The position numbers and the translations under genes are program-made. The notes under the pieces are model-generated. The model worked only from the letters and a program-made list of their open reading frames with translations. It made no database searches and was not told where the DNA came from. A DNA stretch of 47,899 nucleotides from Burkholderiales bacterium (GTDB lineage: Bacteria > Pseudomonadota > Gammaproteobacteria > Burkholderiales > Burkholderiaceae_E): positions 1 to 47,899 of the forward strand of contig JADCHE010000026.1 of assembly GCA_020248665.1 (NCBI GenBank). The letters are read 5' to 3'. Below, piece by piece: positions 32,603-42,014 of this stretch. Positions within the stretch are counted from its first letter, which is position 1. Each line of letters opens with the position of its first letter.

Positions 32603-33838
32603 ATGAAGCAGACCGAACTCTCCCGCGCCCAGTCCGCCGCGATCCTCGGCGGCGCGGCCGTCATGCTCAGCCTCGCGATGGGCATGCGCCAGAGCTTCGG
32701 CCTGCTGCAGCCGCACGTCGTGCGCGACCTCGGCATCACTGCGGCCGACTTCTCGCTCGCACTCGCGATCCAGAACATCGTCTGGGGCGTCACGCAGCCG
32801 TTCGTGGGGCTGCTGGTCGATCGGATCGGCGCGCGGCCGGTCGCGGTCGCCGGCGTGATCGTCTACGCGCTCGGGCTGGTCGCGATGTCGCTCGCGCAGT
32901 CGGCGCTGGTGCTGACGCTCGGTGCGGGCATCCTGATCGGGCTCGCGCTGTCGTGCACCGCCTCGAACCTCGCGATGAACGTCACCGCGCGCACCGTGCC
33001 GGCCGCGCGCCGCTCGGTCGCGATGGGCGCGGTATCGGCGGCCGGCTCGCTCGGCCTCGCGATCGCCTCGCCGCTCGCGCAGGCGATGATCGCGCGCGGC
33101 GGCTGGCAGCTCGCGCTGGTCGCCTTCCTCGGGCTCGCCGCGGTGATGCTGCCCGCGGCGCTGATGGCGGGGCGCGCCGACCGAATCGAGCGCGACGACG
33201 CGGGCGCGTCGGAGCAGTCGATCGGCGCGGCGCTGCGCGAGGCCGCCGCGCACGGCGGCTACGTGACGATGGCGCTCGCGTTCTTCGTCTGCGGGCTGCA
33301 GCTGGTGTTCCTCACCACGCACCTGCCGAACTACCTCGACCTGTGCGGCATCGACCCGTCGGTGACCGCGAGCGCGCTCGCGCTGATCGGCCTGTTCAAC
33401 GTCGCGGGCTCGTACCTGTTCGGCTGGCTCGGCCAGCGCTGGCCGAAGCACCTGCTGCTCGGCGGCATCTACCTGCTGCGCTCGGCGATCATCGCGGCCT
33501 ACTTCGTCGCGCCGCCCTCGCCCGCGGGCACGCTGGTCTTCGCCGCGGCGATGGGCACCCTTTGGCTCGGCGTGGTGCCGCTGGTCAACGGCCTCGTGGT
33601 CCACCTGTTCGGCCTCAAGTGGATGGCCACGCTCACCGGCATCGCCTTCTTCAGCCACCAGGTCGGCTCGTTCCTCGGCGCCTGGGGCGGCGGCGTGATC
33701 TACGCGTCGCTCGGCTCGTACGAGTGGGCGTGGAAGGGCGCGGTCGCGATCGGGGTGGTCGCCGGCCTGGCGCAGATGATGATGAACGTACGGCCGTCGC
33801 CGCGGATCGCCGGCGCGGCCGGGGTCGCCCGGGCGTGA
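32603..33838 (+). CDS. MFS transporter (oxalate/formate antiporter or monocarboxylate type)
   Basis: A 411-residue major facilitator with twelve predicted membrane helices. The N-terminal LGGAAVMLSLAMGMRQSFGLLQPHVVRDLGI and the loop FVGLLVDRIGARPVAVAG (motif A) are typical of the OFA/MCT-like group. It likely moves an organic anion; direction and substrate are not visible. The ATG at 32603 starts the compact hydrophobic protein; upstream open frame is non-family. Its TGA overlaps the GTG of the next MFS gene, so the two are translated as a pair although they belong to different subfamilies. Confidence 0.88.
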   Translation: MKQTELSRAQSAAILGGAAVMLSLAMGMRQSFGLLQPHVVRDLGITAADFSLALAIQNIVWGVTQPFVGLLVDRIGARPVAVAGVIVYALGLVAMSLAQSALVLTLGAGILIGLALSCTASNLAMNVTARTVPAARRSVAMGAVSAAGSLGLAIASPLAQAMIARGGWQLALVAFLGLAAVMLPAALMAGRADRIERDDAGASEQSIGAALREAAAHGGYVTMALAFFVCGLQLVFLTTHLPNYLDLCGIDPSVTASALALIGLFNVAGSYLFGWLGQRWPKHLLLGGIYLLRSAIIAAYFVAPPSPAGTLVFAAAMGTLWLGVVPLVNGLVVHLFGLKWMATLTGIAFFSHQVGSFLGAWGGGVIYASLGSYEWAWKGAVAIGVVAGLAQMMMNVRPSPRIAGAAGVARA

Positions 33839-35022
33839 GCGGGCCGGCGCCGCGAAGGCATGCGGCGCTGCCGGCGCTGCTGTGGGCCAACGTGGTCGCC
33901 GGCGCGGGCACCTTCATGCCCGCGGCGCTGCTCGTGCCGATCGCGAACGACCTCGGCGCGAGCATCGCCGCCACCGGCCAGGCGCTGACCGTGTTCGCGA
34001 TCGCGATGGCGATCGGCGCACCCCTGCTCGCGGCGGCCACCGCGGGCGTGGACCGCAGGACGCTGTTGGTCTCGGTCCTCGCGCTGTTCGGCCTGCTCAC
34101 GGCCGGCAGCGCGCTCGTCGCGTCGCTCGCCGCGATGCTGGCCGTGCGCGCGGCGGCGGGGCTCGTCGCGGGGCTGATCACGCCGCAGGCGGCGACGGTG
34201 GCCGGTCTGCTGGTGCCGCCCGAGCGCCGAGCGTCCGCGGTCGCCTACGTGTTCAACGGCTACGCGCTGTCGATCGTCGTCGGGCTGTCGCTCGGCGCCT
34301 GGCTGGGCGACGCGTTCGGCTGGCGTGCGGCGCTCGCGGGCGTCGCCGCGATGTCGCTGCTCGGCGCGGCGTGGGTCGGTGCCTCCGTGCCGCGCGGGCT
34401 CACCGTGCCGCCGCTCGGGCTCGCGGCCGCGGGCGCGTTCGCGCGCGACGGCCGGCTGCGCGCGATCCTCGCGGTGACCGTGCTGCAGGCCACCGGCCAG
34501 TTCCTGATCTACTCCTACCTCGGTCCGCTTCTCGAGCGCCAGGCCGGGATCGAACCCCGGCATGCCGGGCTCGCGTTCGCGGCCCTCGCGGCCACGGGGC
34601 TCGTGGGCGGCCTGCTCGCGATGCGGCGGCTCGCGGTCGATCCGCCCGGTCGCGTCGCCTCCGCCGGCCTCGCGGCGATGGCGGTCGGCTTCGCGTCGTG
34701 GCCGGCGATCGAGTGGTCCGGCGGCGCGCCCTGGGCGCTCGCCTGGGTCGCGCTCGCCTGGGGCACGCCGTGCTTCGCGGTGAACATGGCCCAGCAGGCC
34801 CGCCTCGTGCAGGCGCGTCCCGCCCTCGCCTCGCTGTCGGTCGCGCTCAACTCCTCCGGGATGTTCGTCGGGCAGGCAGCCGGCACCGCGGCCGCCGGCG
34901 CACTGATCCACGGCGGCGCCGCCGCGGCGCTCGCGCCCGTCGGCGCGGCGCTGATCGTGCTCGCGCTCGCCGTGTCCCTGCGGATCGATCGCGCCGCAGC
35001 GCATGCGCGCGCGGCCGGCTGA
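33835..35022 (+). CDS. MFS transporter (DHA1-like)
   Basis: A 395-residue major facilitator with twelve predicted helices, starting with GTG at 33835 that overlaps the previous stop (GTGA). ALLWANVVAGAGTFMPAALLVPIANDLGASIAATGQALTVFAIAMAIGAPLLAAATAGVDRRTLL spans helix 1, helix 2 and motif A, close to sugar- or drug-efflux DHA1 members such as the arabinose/chloramphenicol-efflux type. It probably exports a small molecule. With no start codon closer to the hydrophobic part, the GTG is well supported. No regulator lies next to the pair. Confidence 0.87.
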   Translation: MSGPAPRRHAALPALLWANVVAGAGTFMPAALLVPIANDLGASIAATGQALTVFAIAMAIGAPLLAAATAGVDRRTLLVSVLALFGLLTAGSALVASLAAMLAVRAAAGLVAGLITPQAATVAGLLVPPERRASAVAYVFNGYALSIVVGLSLGAWLGDAFGWRAALAGVAAMSLLGAAWVGASVPRGLTVPPLGLAAAGAFARDGRLRAILAVTVLQATGQFLIYSYLGPLLERQAGIEPRHAGLAFAALAATGLVGGLLAMRRLAVDPPGRVASAGLAAMAVGFASWPAIEWSGGAPWALAWVALAWGTPCFAVNMAQQARLVQARPALASLSVALNSSGMFVGQAAGTAAAGALIHGGAAAALAPVGAALIVLALAVSLRIDRAAAHARAAG

Positions 35023-35096
35023 CCGGCCGGCAGGGCGGCGGACCGGGCGTCGGGCGGGAGGGGCCGGGCCGGGTGGCGCGGCGTCCCGGCTTGCGG

Positions 35097-35102
35097 TAGA
35101 CT
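35097..35102 (+). promoter_or_regulatory. Candidate -10 element TAGACT of the cold-shock gene
   Basis: TAGACT would start transcription near 35108 and give a leader of about 170 bases, the usual size for cspA-type mRNAs. Confidence 0.4.
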
Positions 35103-35107
35103 GCGCC

Positions 35108-35280
35108 CGCTCGCGCATCAAGACCCTGTTTTCCACGGCACTCCAGTCTCGCCGCGGACCCGCCCCCGGGCCCGCTCCGGTCTCGAATCCCCACGGTACA
35201 CAAGCCTTGAACTCGGGCGCCCAGCACGGGCCGCATCGGCCCGTCGTCATACCAACCCCCTGATCGAGGAACGTCCCCGA
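35108..35280 (+). promoter_or_regulatory. Long structured leader of the cold-shock gene
   Basis: About 170 untranslated bases precede the cold-shock ATG. It holds a perfect hairpin ACGGGCCG-CAT-CGGCCCGT (35226-35244), 36 bases before the ATG, and a GAGGAACG ribosome site at 35267-35274. Cold-shock leaders commonly refold at low temperature; whether this one does is inferred. Confidence 0.45.
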
Positions 35281-35490
35281 ATGGCTACCCAGACCGGTAT
35301 CGTCAAATGGTTCAACGACGCCAAAGGCTTCGGCTTCATCAAGCCGGACAGCGGCGGCGAGGACCTGTTCGCCCACTTCAGCCAGATCGAAGGCAAGGGC
35401 TTCCGCTCGCTGGCCGAGAACCAGCGCGTCGAGTTCGAGGTGACCCAGGGCCAGAAAGGCCCGCAGGCCAGCCGGATCCGCCCGATCTGA
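35281..35490 (+). CDS. cspA: Cold-shock domain protein
   Basis: A 69-residue CspA-family RNA chaperone, the usual size. RNP1 is KGFGFI (in [17 protein letters not shown]) and RNP2 DLFAHFS; the aromatic residues that stack on single-stranded RNA or DNA are all present. The first residues [11 protein letters not shown] match proteobacterial Csps. It acts in the cytoplasm as an RNA chaperone that unwinds secondary structure. A long leader with a hairpin lies before it and a strong stem-loop after it, so it is monocistronic. Codon use is less GC-extreme (AAA, GGT appear), as expected for a highly expressed gene. Confidence 0.96.
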   Translation: MATQTGIVKWFNDAKGFGFIKPDSGGEDLFAHFSQIEGKGFRSLAENQRVEFEVTQGQKGPQASRIRPI

Positions 35491-35541
35491 TCGCGCTTCG
35501 CGCGCGGCCCCCGGGCCGCGCCGACCCGTCGGAACGCGACA

Positions 35542-35575
35542 CGGGCCGCCCTCGGGCGGCCCGTTCGCCTTGGTG
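35542..35575. terminator. Rho-independent-like terminator after cspA
   Basis: CGGGCCGCC (35542-35550), loop CTCG, GGCGGCCCG (35555-35563), then TTCGCCTTGG. A nine-base perfect GC stem with a stable tetraloop; may also serve the convergent lipoprotein gene. Confidence 0.65.
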
Positions 35576-35602
35576 CGCGCCCGTCGAGGGCGCGCCGCGG
35601 GG

Positions 35603-36019
35603 TCAGAGCGGCGAGACGACGCCGTTCTGCACGCGTACGCGGCTGCCAGGCCGCACCGTCGGCTGCTGGTAGACGCGGATCAAGCGGTCGATGCCGTCGT
35701 CGAAGCGCACCGACACGTCCCACGCGGTGACCGCGCCCGCGGTCGCGCCGGCCTGGCCGCCGGCGCCCGCGCCGACGGCGGCACCAACGCCGGTGGAGAT
35801 CGTTCGGCCGGTGCCGCCGCCGAACAGGCTGCCGATCGCGCCGCCGACGACCGCGCCGCCGATCGAGCCGGCGAGGCTGCCGCCCTGCGAGGCCTCGCGG
35901 ATCTCGGAGATGCCGTTGACGGTGCCGTTGCCGACGACGTTGGCACCGGGGGGCGGGCTCGCGCAGGCGGCGAGCACGAAGGCGAACAGCAACGAGGCGA
36001 TGCGTGCGAGGCGTGTCAT
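35603..36019 (-). CDS. Glycine-zipper outer-membrane lipoprotein (SlyB/PcP-like)
   Basis: A 138-residue lipoprotein. The signal is MTRLARIASLLFAFVLAACASPPPG with lipobox LAAC (C19). The core (about 48-98) is a glycine zipper, with GGSLAGSIGGAVVGGAIGSLFGGGTGRTISTGVGAAVGAGAGGQAG, of the rickettsia 17-kDa antigen/SlyB type, which forms membrane-embedded helices. The end (VSVRFDDGIDRLIRVYQQPTVRPGSRVRVQNGVV) is the typical small C-terminal beta domain. It probably stabilises the outer membrane. The ATG at 36019 was chosen for the lipoprotein signal; upstream open frame lacks one. Confidence 0.87.
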   Translation of the reverse strand: MTRLARIASLLFAFVLAACASPPPGANVVGNGTVNGISEIREASQGGSLAGSIGGAVVGGAIGSLFGGGTGRTISTGVGAAVGAGAGGQAGATAGAVTAWDVSVRFDDGIDRLIRVYQQPTVRPGSRVRVQNGVVSPL

Positions 36020-36116
36020 CGTGAGTCTCCGTGTGGGGCGGTGCCGCGCGCGGGACGCGTCCGCAATGCGATTGTAGCCGCCCGCCACCCGTGCGCCGCA
36101 GGCGCGCCGCGATGCC

Positions 36117-36602
36117 TCAGGCGGCGGGGCGCGTGCGGTACATGCCCCAGCCCGACATCGACATCACCTTCGTGCCGTCCTGCCGGAACAGCTCCCACAG
36201 GAAGCGCGTCATGCCGCGGTCGGGCTTCGACTGCGAGGGCCGCGACTCGAGAACCGTCGCGCGCATACGCAGCCGGTCGCCCGGGCGCACCGGCGCGAGC
36301 CATCGCAGCTCGTCGATGCCGGGCGAGCCCATGCTCGCGATCGGCGAGATGTAGTGGTCGACCATCATCTTCATCGCGCACGACGCGGTCATCCAGCCGC
36401 TCGCGATCAGGCCGCCGTAGATCGACGCCTTCGCGGCCTCGGCATCGACGTGGAAGGGCTGCGGGTCGTAGCGCGTGGCGAACTCGACGATCTCGGCCTC
36501 GGTGACGAGGTGCTCGCCGAATTCGGCGATCTCCCCGACGCGGTAGTCTTCGAACCAGCGCTGCTTGAACGGCACGGCGGGCGGGTCGGCGGATGGGGGC
36601 AC
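36117..36602 (-). CDS. MaoC-like (R)-specific hydratase family protein
   Basis: A 161-residue single hot-dog-fold protein. The catalytic motif region [30 protein letters not shown] (about 45-74) contains the Asp and His of (R)-specific enoyl-CoA hydratases. It is the compact MaoC/NodN type, which hydrates 2-enoyl-CoA to (R)-3-hydroxyacyl-CoA for polyhydroxyalkanoate or fatty acid metabolism, or acts on special acyl-CoAs such as mesaconyl-CoA. It is divergent from apt, with 68 bases between the starts, and 97 bases from the lipoprotein gene downstream. Confidence 0.87.
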   Translation of the reverse strand: MPPSADPPAVPFKQRWFEDYRVGEIAEFGEHLVTEAEIVEFATRYDPQPFHVDAEAAKASIYGGLIASGWMTASCAMKMMVDHYISPIASMGSPGIDELRWLAPVRPGDRLRMRATVLESRPSQSKPDRGMTRFLWELFRQDGTKVMSMSGWGMYRTRPAA

Positions 36603-36627
36603 GGCGGGACTCCTCGGGGCGCGGCCC

Positions 36628-36633
36628 TACAAT
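36628..36633 (+). promoter_or_regulatory. Candidate -10 element TACAAT of apt
   Basis: TACAAT 37 bases before the apt ATG. The surrounding string CCTACAATAGCGGCG closely resembles those before the GntR gene (5848) and the class II aldolase gene (41980). No good -35. Confidence 0.45.
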
Positions 36634-36670
36634 AGCGGCGACCGCCGCACGCGGCAACGCCGCCCACCGC

Positions 36671-37210
36671 ATGCTCGACCCCTCCTACATCCGCGACCGC
36701 ATCCGCACGGTGACCGACTGGCCGCAGCCCGGCGTGATGTTCCGCGACATCACGCCGCTGCTGCAGGACCCGAAGACGCTGCGCGTGCTGGTCGAGTCGT
36801 TCGTGCTGCGGTACATGGACCGGGACCTCGACCTGGTCGCGGGCATCGACGCACGCGGCTTCATCCTCGGCTCGATCGTCGCCTACGAGCTGAACCTCGG
36901 CTTCGTGCCGATCCGCAAGAAGGGCAAGCTGCCGTTCACGACGGTGGCCGAGACCTACGAACTCGAATACGGCAGCGCGGCCGTCGAGCTGCACGCCGAC
37001 GCGTGCCGGCCGGGCGACCGCGTGCTGCTGATCGACGACCTGATCGCCACCGGTGGCACGATGATGGCGGGCAAGCGGCTCGTCGAGCGGCTCGGCGGCA
37101 CGGTCCTCGAGGGCGCCGCGATCGTGGACCTGCCCGAGCTCGGCGGCTCGCGCAGGCTGCGCGACGCGGGCCTGCCGCTGTTCACGCTCGTCGACTTCGA
37201 AGGCCACTGA
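36671..37210 (+). CDS. apt: Adenine phosphoribosyltransferase
   Basis: A 179-residue cytoplasmic purine salvage enzyme that makes AMP from adenine and PRPP. Family motifs: [19 protein letters not shown] at the N-terminus, [31 protein letters not shown] in the middle and the PRPP loop [22 protein letters not shown] at about 120-141. Length is standard. ATG 36671 gives the normal N-terminus [14 protein letters not shown]; the open frame upstream from 36593 is not conserved. It is followed after 11 bases by an isomerase-like gene, so it leads an operon running through hslR. Confidence 0.96.
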   Translation: MLDPSYIRDRIRTVTDWPQPGVMFRDITPLLQDPKTLRVLVESFVLRYMDRDLDLVAGIDARGFILGSIVAYELNLGFVPIRKKGKLPFTTVAETYELEYGSAAVELHADACRPGDRVLLIDDLIATGGTMMAGKRLVERLGGTVLEGAAIVDLPELGGSRRLRDAGLPLFTLVDFEGH

Positions 37211-37221
37211 CCGGGGACCCC

Positions 37222-37869
37222 ATGGGCAGGATGACGTTCTGGTTCGAGTACGCGAGCACCTACACGTGGCTCACCGTCGCGCGCCTGCCGGCGCTCGCGC
37301 AGGCACGCGGGGTGCAGGTCGACTGGCGGCCCTTCCTGCTCGCGCCGATCTTCAAGCACCAGGGCATGGCGCAGGGGCCGTTCCTCGGGCATCCGCCGAA
37401 GCTCAAGTACATGTGGCGCGACCTCGAGCGCCGCGCGGCGGTGCATGGCATCGCGTACCGCAAGCCCTCGGTGTATCCACCGAACACGCTGCTCACCGCG
37501 CGCGTGGGCACGCTCGCCTCGGTGCAGGGCTGGTGCGAGGCGTTCACGCGCGAGTCGTTCCGGCTGCACTGGACCGAGGACGTGTGCATCGGCACCGACG
37601 ACAACCTCAAGCGCGCGATCGCAGCCGCGGGGCGTGATCCCGAGGAGGTGTTCGCCGCCGCCCAGTCCGACGCCACCAAGCAGCTGCTGCGCTCGGTCAC
37701 CGACGCCGCCGAGGCGCTCGGCGTCTTCGGCTCGCCGAGCTTCACCGTCGGCGACGAGCTGTTCTGGGGCGACGACCGGCTCGAGGACGCGCTCGCGTTC
37801 GCGACCGGCGCGCATCCGGGTGCGCCGGCAGCGTCGCCGCCCGTCGCGGCCGCACGCGCGGCCGGCTGA
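37222..37869 (+). CDS. 2-hydroxychromene-2-carboxylate isomerase family protein (DsbA/kappa-GST fold)
   Basis: A 215-residue thioredoxin-fold protein of the HCCA-isomerase/DsbA-like family. The N-terminus MTFWFEYASTYTWLTVARLPALA holds the family Ser (S12) in place of a CXXC motif, and VDWRPFLLAPIFKHQGM and GVFGSPSFTVGDELFWGDDRLE are strongly conserved. Characterised members isomerise 2-hydroxychromene-2-carboxylate in naphthalene degradation with glutathione as cofactor, but the family is widespread outside such pathways, so this name is only a family label. It follows apt by 11 bases and ends with a low-complexity alanine tail. Confidence 0.87.
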   Translation: MGRMTFWFEYASTYTWLTVARLPALAQARGVQVDWRPFLLAPIFKHQGMAQGPFLGHPPKLKYMWRDLERRAAVHGIAYRKPSVYPPNTLLTARVGTLASVQGWCEAFTRESFRLHWTEDVCIGTDDNLKRAIAAAGRDPEEVFAAAQSDATKQLLRSVTDAAEALGVFGSPSFTVGDELFWGDDRLEDALAFATGAHPGAPAASPPVAAARAAG

Positions 37870-37919
37870 ACCGGCCGGCCGATCGGGCTGCGGGACGCAG
37901 CGCCTCGGAGCGGGGACCG

Positions 37920-38291
37920 ATGCGGATCGACAAGTGGCTGTGGGCCGCGCGCTTCTTCAAGACGCGCGGACTCGCGCAGGACGCGATCGAGAACGGGCGC
38001 GTGCTCGTCGACGACGAGCGGGTCAAGGTCGCGCGCATGCTGCGCGTCGGCGAGACGGTGATGGTTCGCGTCGCCGACGTCATGCGCACGGTGGTCGTGC
38101 GCGAGCTCTCCGAGCAGCGCGGGCCGGCGCCGGTCGCGCAGCGGCTCTACGAGGAGACCGCCGAGAGCGTCGCGGCCCGCGAGGCCGCGCGCGAGCGGCG
38201 CCGGTTCGCCGCCGAGCCGGCGCTCGGGATCGAGGGCCGGCCGACGAAACGCGACCGTCGCGCGCTCGATCGCGCGCGGGGCGGGGCGTGA
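37920..38291 (+). CDS. hslR: Heat-shock protein 15 (S4-domain ribosome quality-control protein)
   Basis: A 123-residue Hsp15. The S4 RNA-binding domain MRIDKWLWAARFFKTRGLAQDAIENGRVLVDDERVKVARMLRVGETVMVR is directly at the N-terminus, as in HslR, and the basic C-terminal tail KRDRRALDRARGG contacts rRNA. Hsp15 recycles 50S subunits carrying a trapped peptidyl-tRNA. Its TGA overlaps a GTG that starts the next gene. The gene lies in one direction with apt, 50 bases after the isomerase-like gene. Confidence 0.94.
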   Translation: MRIDKWLWAARFFKTRGLAQDAIENGRVLVDDERVKVARMLRVGETVMVRVADVMRTVVVRELSEQRGPAPVAQRLYEETAESVAAREAARERRRFAAEPALGIEGRPTKRDRRALDRARGGA

Positions 38292-38956
38292 TCGCGGCGT
38301 CGGATCGGTGCCTGGGCGGTCCGCGCGACGGCAGGGCCGTGCGGCCGGGCGAACGTCGGGCGCGTGCCCGGTTCGATCCGTCGCGCCGCGACGCACTGGC
38401 GACGCTCGCGGGCGCCGCGGCGCTGCTCGCCGGGCCGACGGACGCGGCCGCCGCGCTGCCGCCGGCGGTGCTCGCCGCGCTGCGCGAGGGCGGCTGCGTG
38501 CTGCTGCTGCGCCACGCGCGGACCGACCCCGGCGTCGGCGATCCGCCGGGCTTCCGGCTCGACGCCTGCGGCACGCAGCGCAACCTGTCGGCCGAGGGCC
38601 GCGCGCAGGCCGAGCGGCTCGGCGCGACGCTGCGCGAGGCAGGCGTCGCGATCGGACCGGTCCGCAGCAGCCGCTGGTGCCGCTGCCTCGACACCGCGCG
38701 GCTCGCGTTCGGTCGCGCCGAGCCGTGGCCGGCGCTCGACTCGTTCTTCGACGAGCGCAGCGACGCGGGCGCGCGAACCGACGCGGTGCGCCGCTGGGCA
38801 CTCGGCGTGCGCGGACCGGACAACGTGGCGCTGGTCACGCACCAGGTCAACGTCACCGCGCTGCTCGGCGGCTGGATCGAGATGGGCGAGACGATCGTGC
38901 TGCGCCCCGGGGGCGACGCGCTCGCGACGATCGGACGGTTCGGGCCGGGCGGCTGA
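38288..38956 (+). CDS. Exported histidine phosphatase superfamily protein
   Basis: A 222-residue protein when started at the GTG at 38288, which overlaps the hslR stop. The catalytic histidine is H76 in VLLLRHARTDPG (an RHA rather than RHG variant), and the second is in LVTHQVNVTALL. The N-terminal SRRDALATLAGAAALLAGPTDAAA resembles a Tat-type signal peptide, so it probably acts in the periplasm. A second GTG at 38339 gives a shorter leader and may be the real start. The Cys residues in RLDACGTQRNLS and SSRWCRCLDTAR suit an exported branch of the superfamily. Substrate unknown. Converges with the P450 gene. Confidence 0.8.
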   Translation: MIAASDRCLGGPRDGRAVRPGERRARARFDPSRRDALATLAGAAALLAGPTDAAAALPPAVLAALREGGCVLLLRHARTDPGVGDPPGFRLDACGTQRNLSAEGRAQAERLGATLREAGVAIGPVRSSRWCRCLDTARLAFGRAEPWPALDSFFDERSDAGARTDAVRRWALGVRGPDNVALVTHQVNVTALLGGWIEMGETIVLRPGGDALATIGRFGPGG

Positions 38957-38972
38957 CGCGCGGCCGCAGGGC

Positions 38973-40502
38973 TCAGGCGAGCCCGCTGCGCTCGCGCTGC
39001 GTGTGCGGCTTGGGCAGGCGCAGCAGCACCTTCAGCCCGCGCGGCTGCATCGTCAAGCCCATCGTCTCGCCGACCGGCTCGCCGGTGGGCTCGAGCTCGA
39101 ACGAGGCGAGCGTGGTCGCGAGCACCATCTTCGCCTCGAGCAGCGCGAGGTAGCGGCCCGGGCAGAAGCGCGGCCCGCCGCCGAAGGGCATGAACGCGCG
39201 GCGGCCCCCGCCGCCGACGCTCGACGGCGCGCTCTGCGAGCCCGCGCCGCTCGCCGCCGCCTCGCCCGCGAGCCAGCGCTGCGGCCGGAACGCGTCGGGG
39301 CTCGCGAAGTGGCGCGGGTCGATGGCCGGCGGGCGCTTCAGGATGCAGACCAGCGTGCGCGGCGGGATCCGCGTCCCCATCAGCGTCGTCTCGCGGATCG
39401 CGGTGAACATGTTGAGCGGCGCGACCGGCTTCAGGCGCAGCGCCTCGAGCACGACGCCCTCGATCAGCGGCAGCCCGCGCGTGCTCTCGAAGTCGCGCAG
39501 CGCGACCGGCCGCGGCCCGCCCTCGCGTTCGGCGGTCAGCGCCTCGATCGCCTCCGTGCGCGCGGCGCGCCGCACCTCGGGGTGCAGCGACAGCAGGTGC
39601 AGCGCCCAGGCGATGGTGTTCGCGGTGGTGTCCTCGCCGGCGAGCAGCAGCGTCATCACGTTGCCGCGCAGCTCCTCGTCCGACAGCTTCGCGTCCTCGT
39701 TGGCCGCGAGCAGCGCCTGCAGCAGGTTCTGCGGCGCCGAGCGGAGCTCCGGCCGGCGCGCCATCTCGGCGCGCTGCGTCGCGATGAAGCCCTGCACCGC
39801 GCGGCCGGCCGCGGCGAGCGAGCGCTCGATGTCCCGGTCGGCGCGGGTGCGGACCCAGCGCCAGGTCGGCCACAGCGAGTTGATGCGCCGCGCGATGCCC
39901 GCGAAGATCCGGTCGAGGTGGGGCTGCAGCGGGTCGGCGTCGTCGCGCGCCAGCGTGGCGACGTCGGTGCCGAACGCGAGCGAGCAGGTGACGTCGACCG
40001 TGTAGCGCGTCAGGTCGTCGCGCAGGTCCACCGGCGCGCCCGCGGTCGCCGCCGCGAGCCAGCGCGCGTGCAGCCGCTCGGTCGCGGTCACGATCGTCGG
40101 GAAGAAGCGCCGCAGGTGCGCCGGGTCGAGCGCGCGCATCACCAGCGGGCGCTGCCGGCGCCAGTCGTCGCCCTCGGCCGAGAACAGGCCGTCGATGCCC
40201 ATCTCGCGGAAGACCGGCCGGACCGCGAAGTGCCGTCGGAAGTCGTGCGGCCGCTCGCGCAGCACCGCCATCATCGCGTCGGCCTCGGAGATCACGACCA
40301 GCGGCTGCGGGCCGAGCCGGAACCGGTAGATCGGGCCGTGCTCGCGGGCCCACTGCTCCAGGATCAGGTGCGCGCGCGAGGCGTCCCACCGGTGCAGCGA
40401 GCCGATCAGGGGCCAGCCGCGGGGCCCGGGCAGCGACGCGATCTCGCGCGTGGCGGCGGGCGGGGTCCGGGGGGTCGGAGCGGGGGAAGACGGCTGGGTC
40501 AT
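38973..40502 (-). CDS. Cytochrome P450
   Basis: A 509-residue P450. The heme ligand is C447 in FGGGPRFCPGRYLALLEAKM; the I-helix oxygen-binding motif is AGEDTTANTIAWALHLL, and the ExxR pair is in EALRLKPVAPL. The N-terminal proline-rich lead SLPGPRGWPLIGSL is present, but no obvious membrane anchor, so it may be soluble or peripherally bound. No ferredoxin or reductase gene is close by. It runs head to head with mtnA across about 157 bases. The ATG at 40502 precedes a proline-rich 25-residue linker; other starts are weak. The substrate is unknown; the sequence is of a class that includes fatty-acid- or terpene-oxidising bacterial P450s. Confidence 0.9.
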   Translation of the reverse strand: MTQPSSPAPTPRTPPAATREIASLPGPRGWPLIGSLHRWDASRAHLILEQWAREHGPIYRFRLGPQPLVVISEADAMMAVLRERPHDFRRHFAVRPVFREMGIDGLFSAEGDDWRRQRPLVMRALDPAHLRRFFPTIVTATERLHARWLAAATAGAPVDLRDDLTRYTVDVTCSLAFGTDVATLARDDADPLQPHLDRIFAGIARRINSLWPTWRWVRTRADRDIERSLAAAGRAVQGFIATQRAEMARRPELRSAPQNLLQALLAANEDAKLSDEELRGNVMTLLLAGEDTTANTIAWALHLLSLHPEVRRAARTEAIEALTAEREGGPRPVALRDFESTRGLPLIEGVVLEALRLKPVAPLNMFTAIRETTLMGTRIPPRTLVCILKRPPAIDPRHFASPDAFRPQRWLAGEAAASGAGSQSAPSSVGGGGRRAFMPFGGGPRFCPGRYLALLEAKMVLATTLASFELEPTGEPVGETMGLTMQPRGLKVLLRLPKPHTQRERSGLA

Positions 40503-40659
40503 CACATCGGGCGCGTCCTCGACATCGTGCCACGTCTCGTGGGCGTCGTGCGTTCCGGCCGGCACGATCCGGACCCGGCGCCCTCGGTCCGGGTCCGGCC
40601 CGCCTCGCGGCCACGCCGGCGCCTGTGGTCCAATGCGGGCCCGCCCCCCGCTGCCACCG

Positions 40660-41802
<1,143 letters not shown>

Positions 41803-41979
41803 GATCCGCGCACAGCCCGCGCCCGGACACCCCGGACCAGGATGCGACCGGAGGCGATGCCCGACGGCGCGGCGGTCTCGGCCGTTTCCACCGCTGCCGA
41901 TGCGCCCCCGGTCCGGCTCCGGCGCCGCGCTGGCCGCCGCGCGGCCCGCCAGACCGTCCCGGCCCGCCGGGCCGCGGCC

Positions 41980-41985
41980 TACAAT
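41980..41985 (+). promoter_or_regulatory. Candidate -10 element TACAAT of the class II aldolase gene
   Basis: TACAAT 29 bases before the ATG at 42015, in the same GGCCTACAATCG context as the apt element. It implies the aldolase gene has its own promoter in the 212-base gap after mtnA; otherwise that gap shows only GC-rich sequence. Confidence 0.4.
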
Positions 41986-42014
41986 CGACCGCACCCCGAG
42001 CCCGAGCGTCGCCG

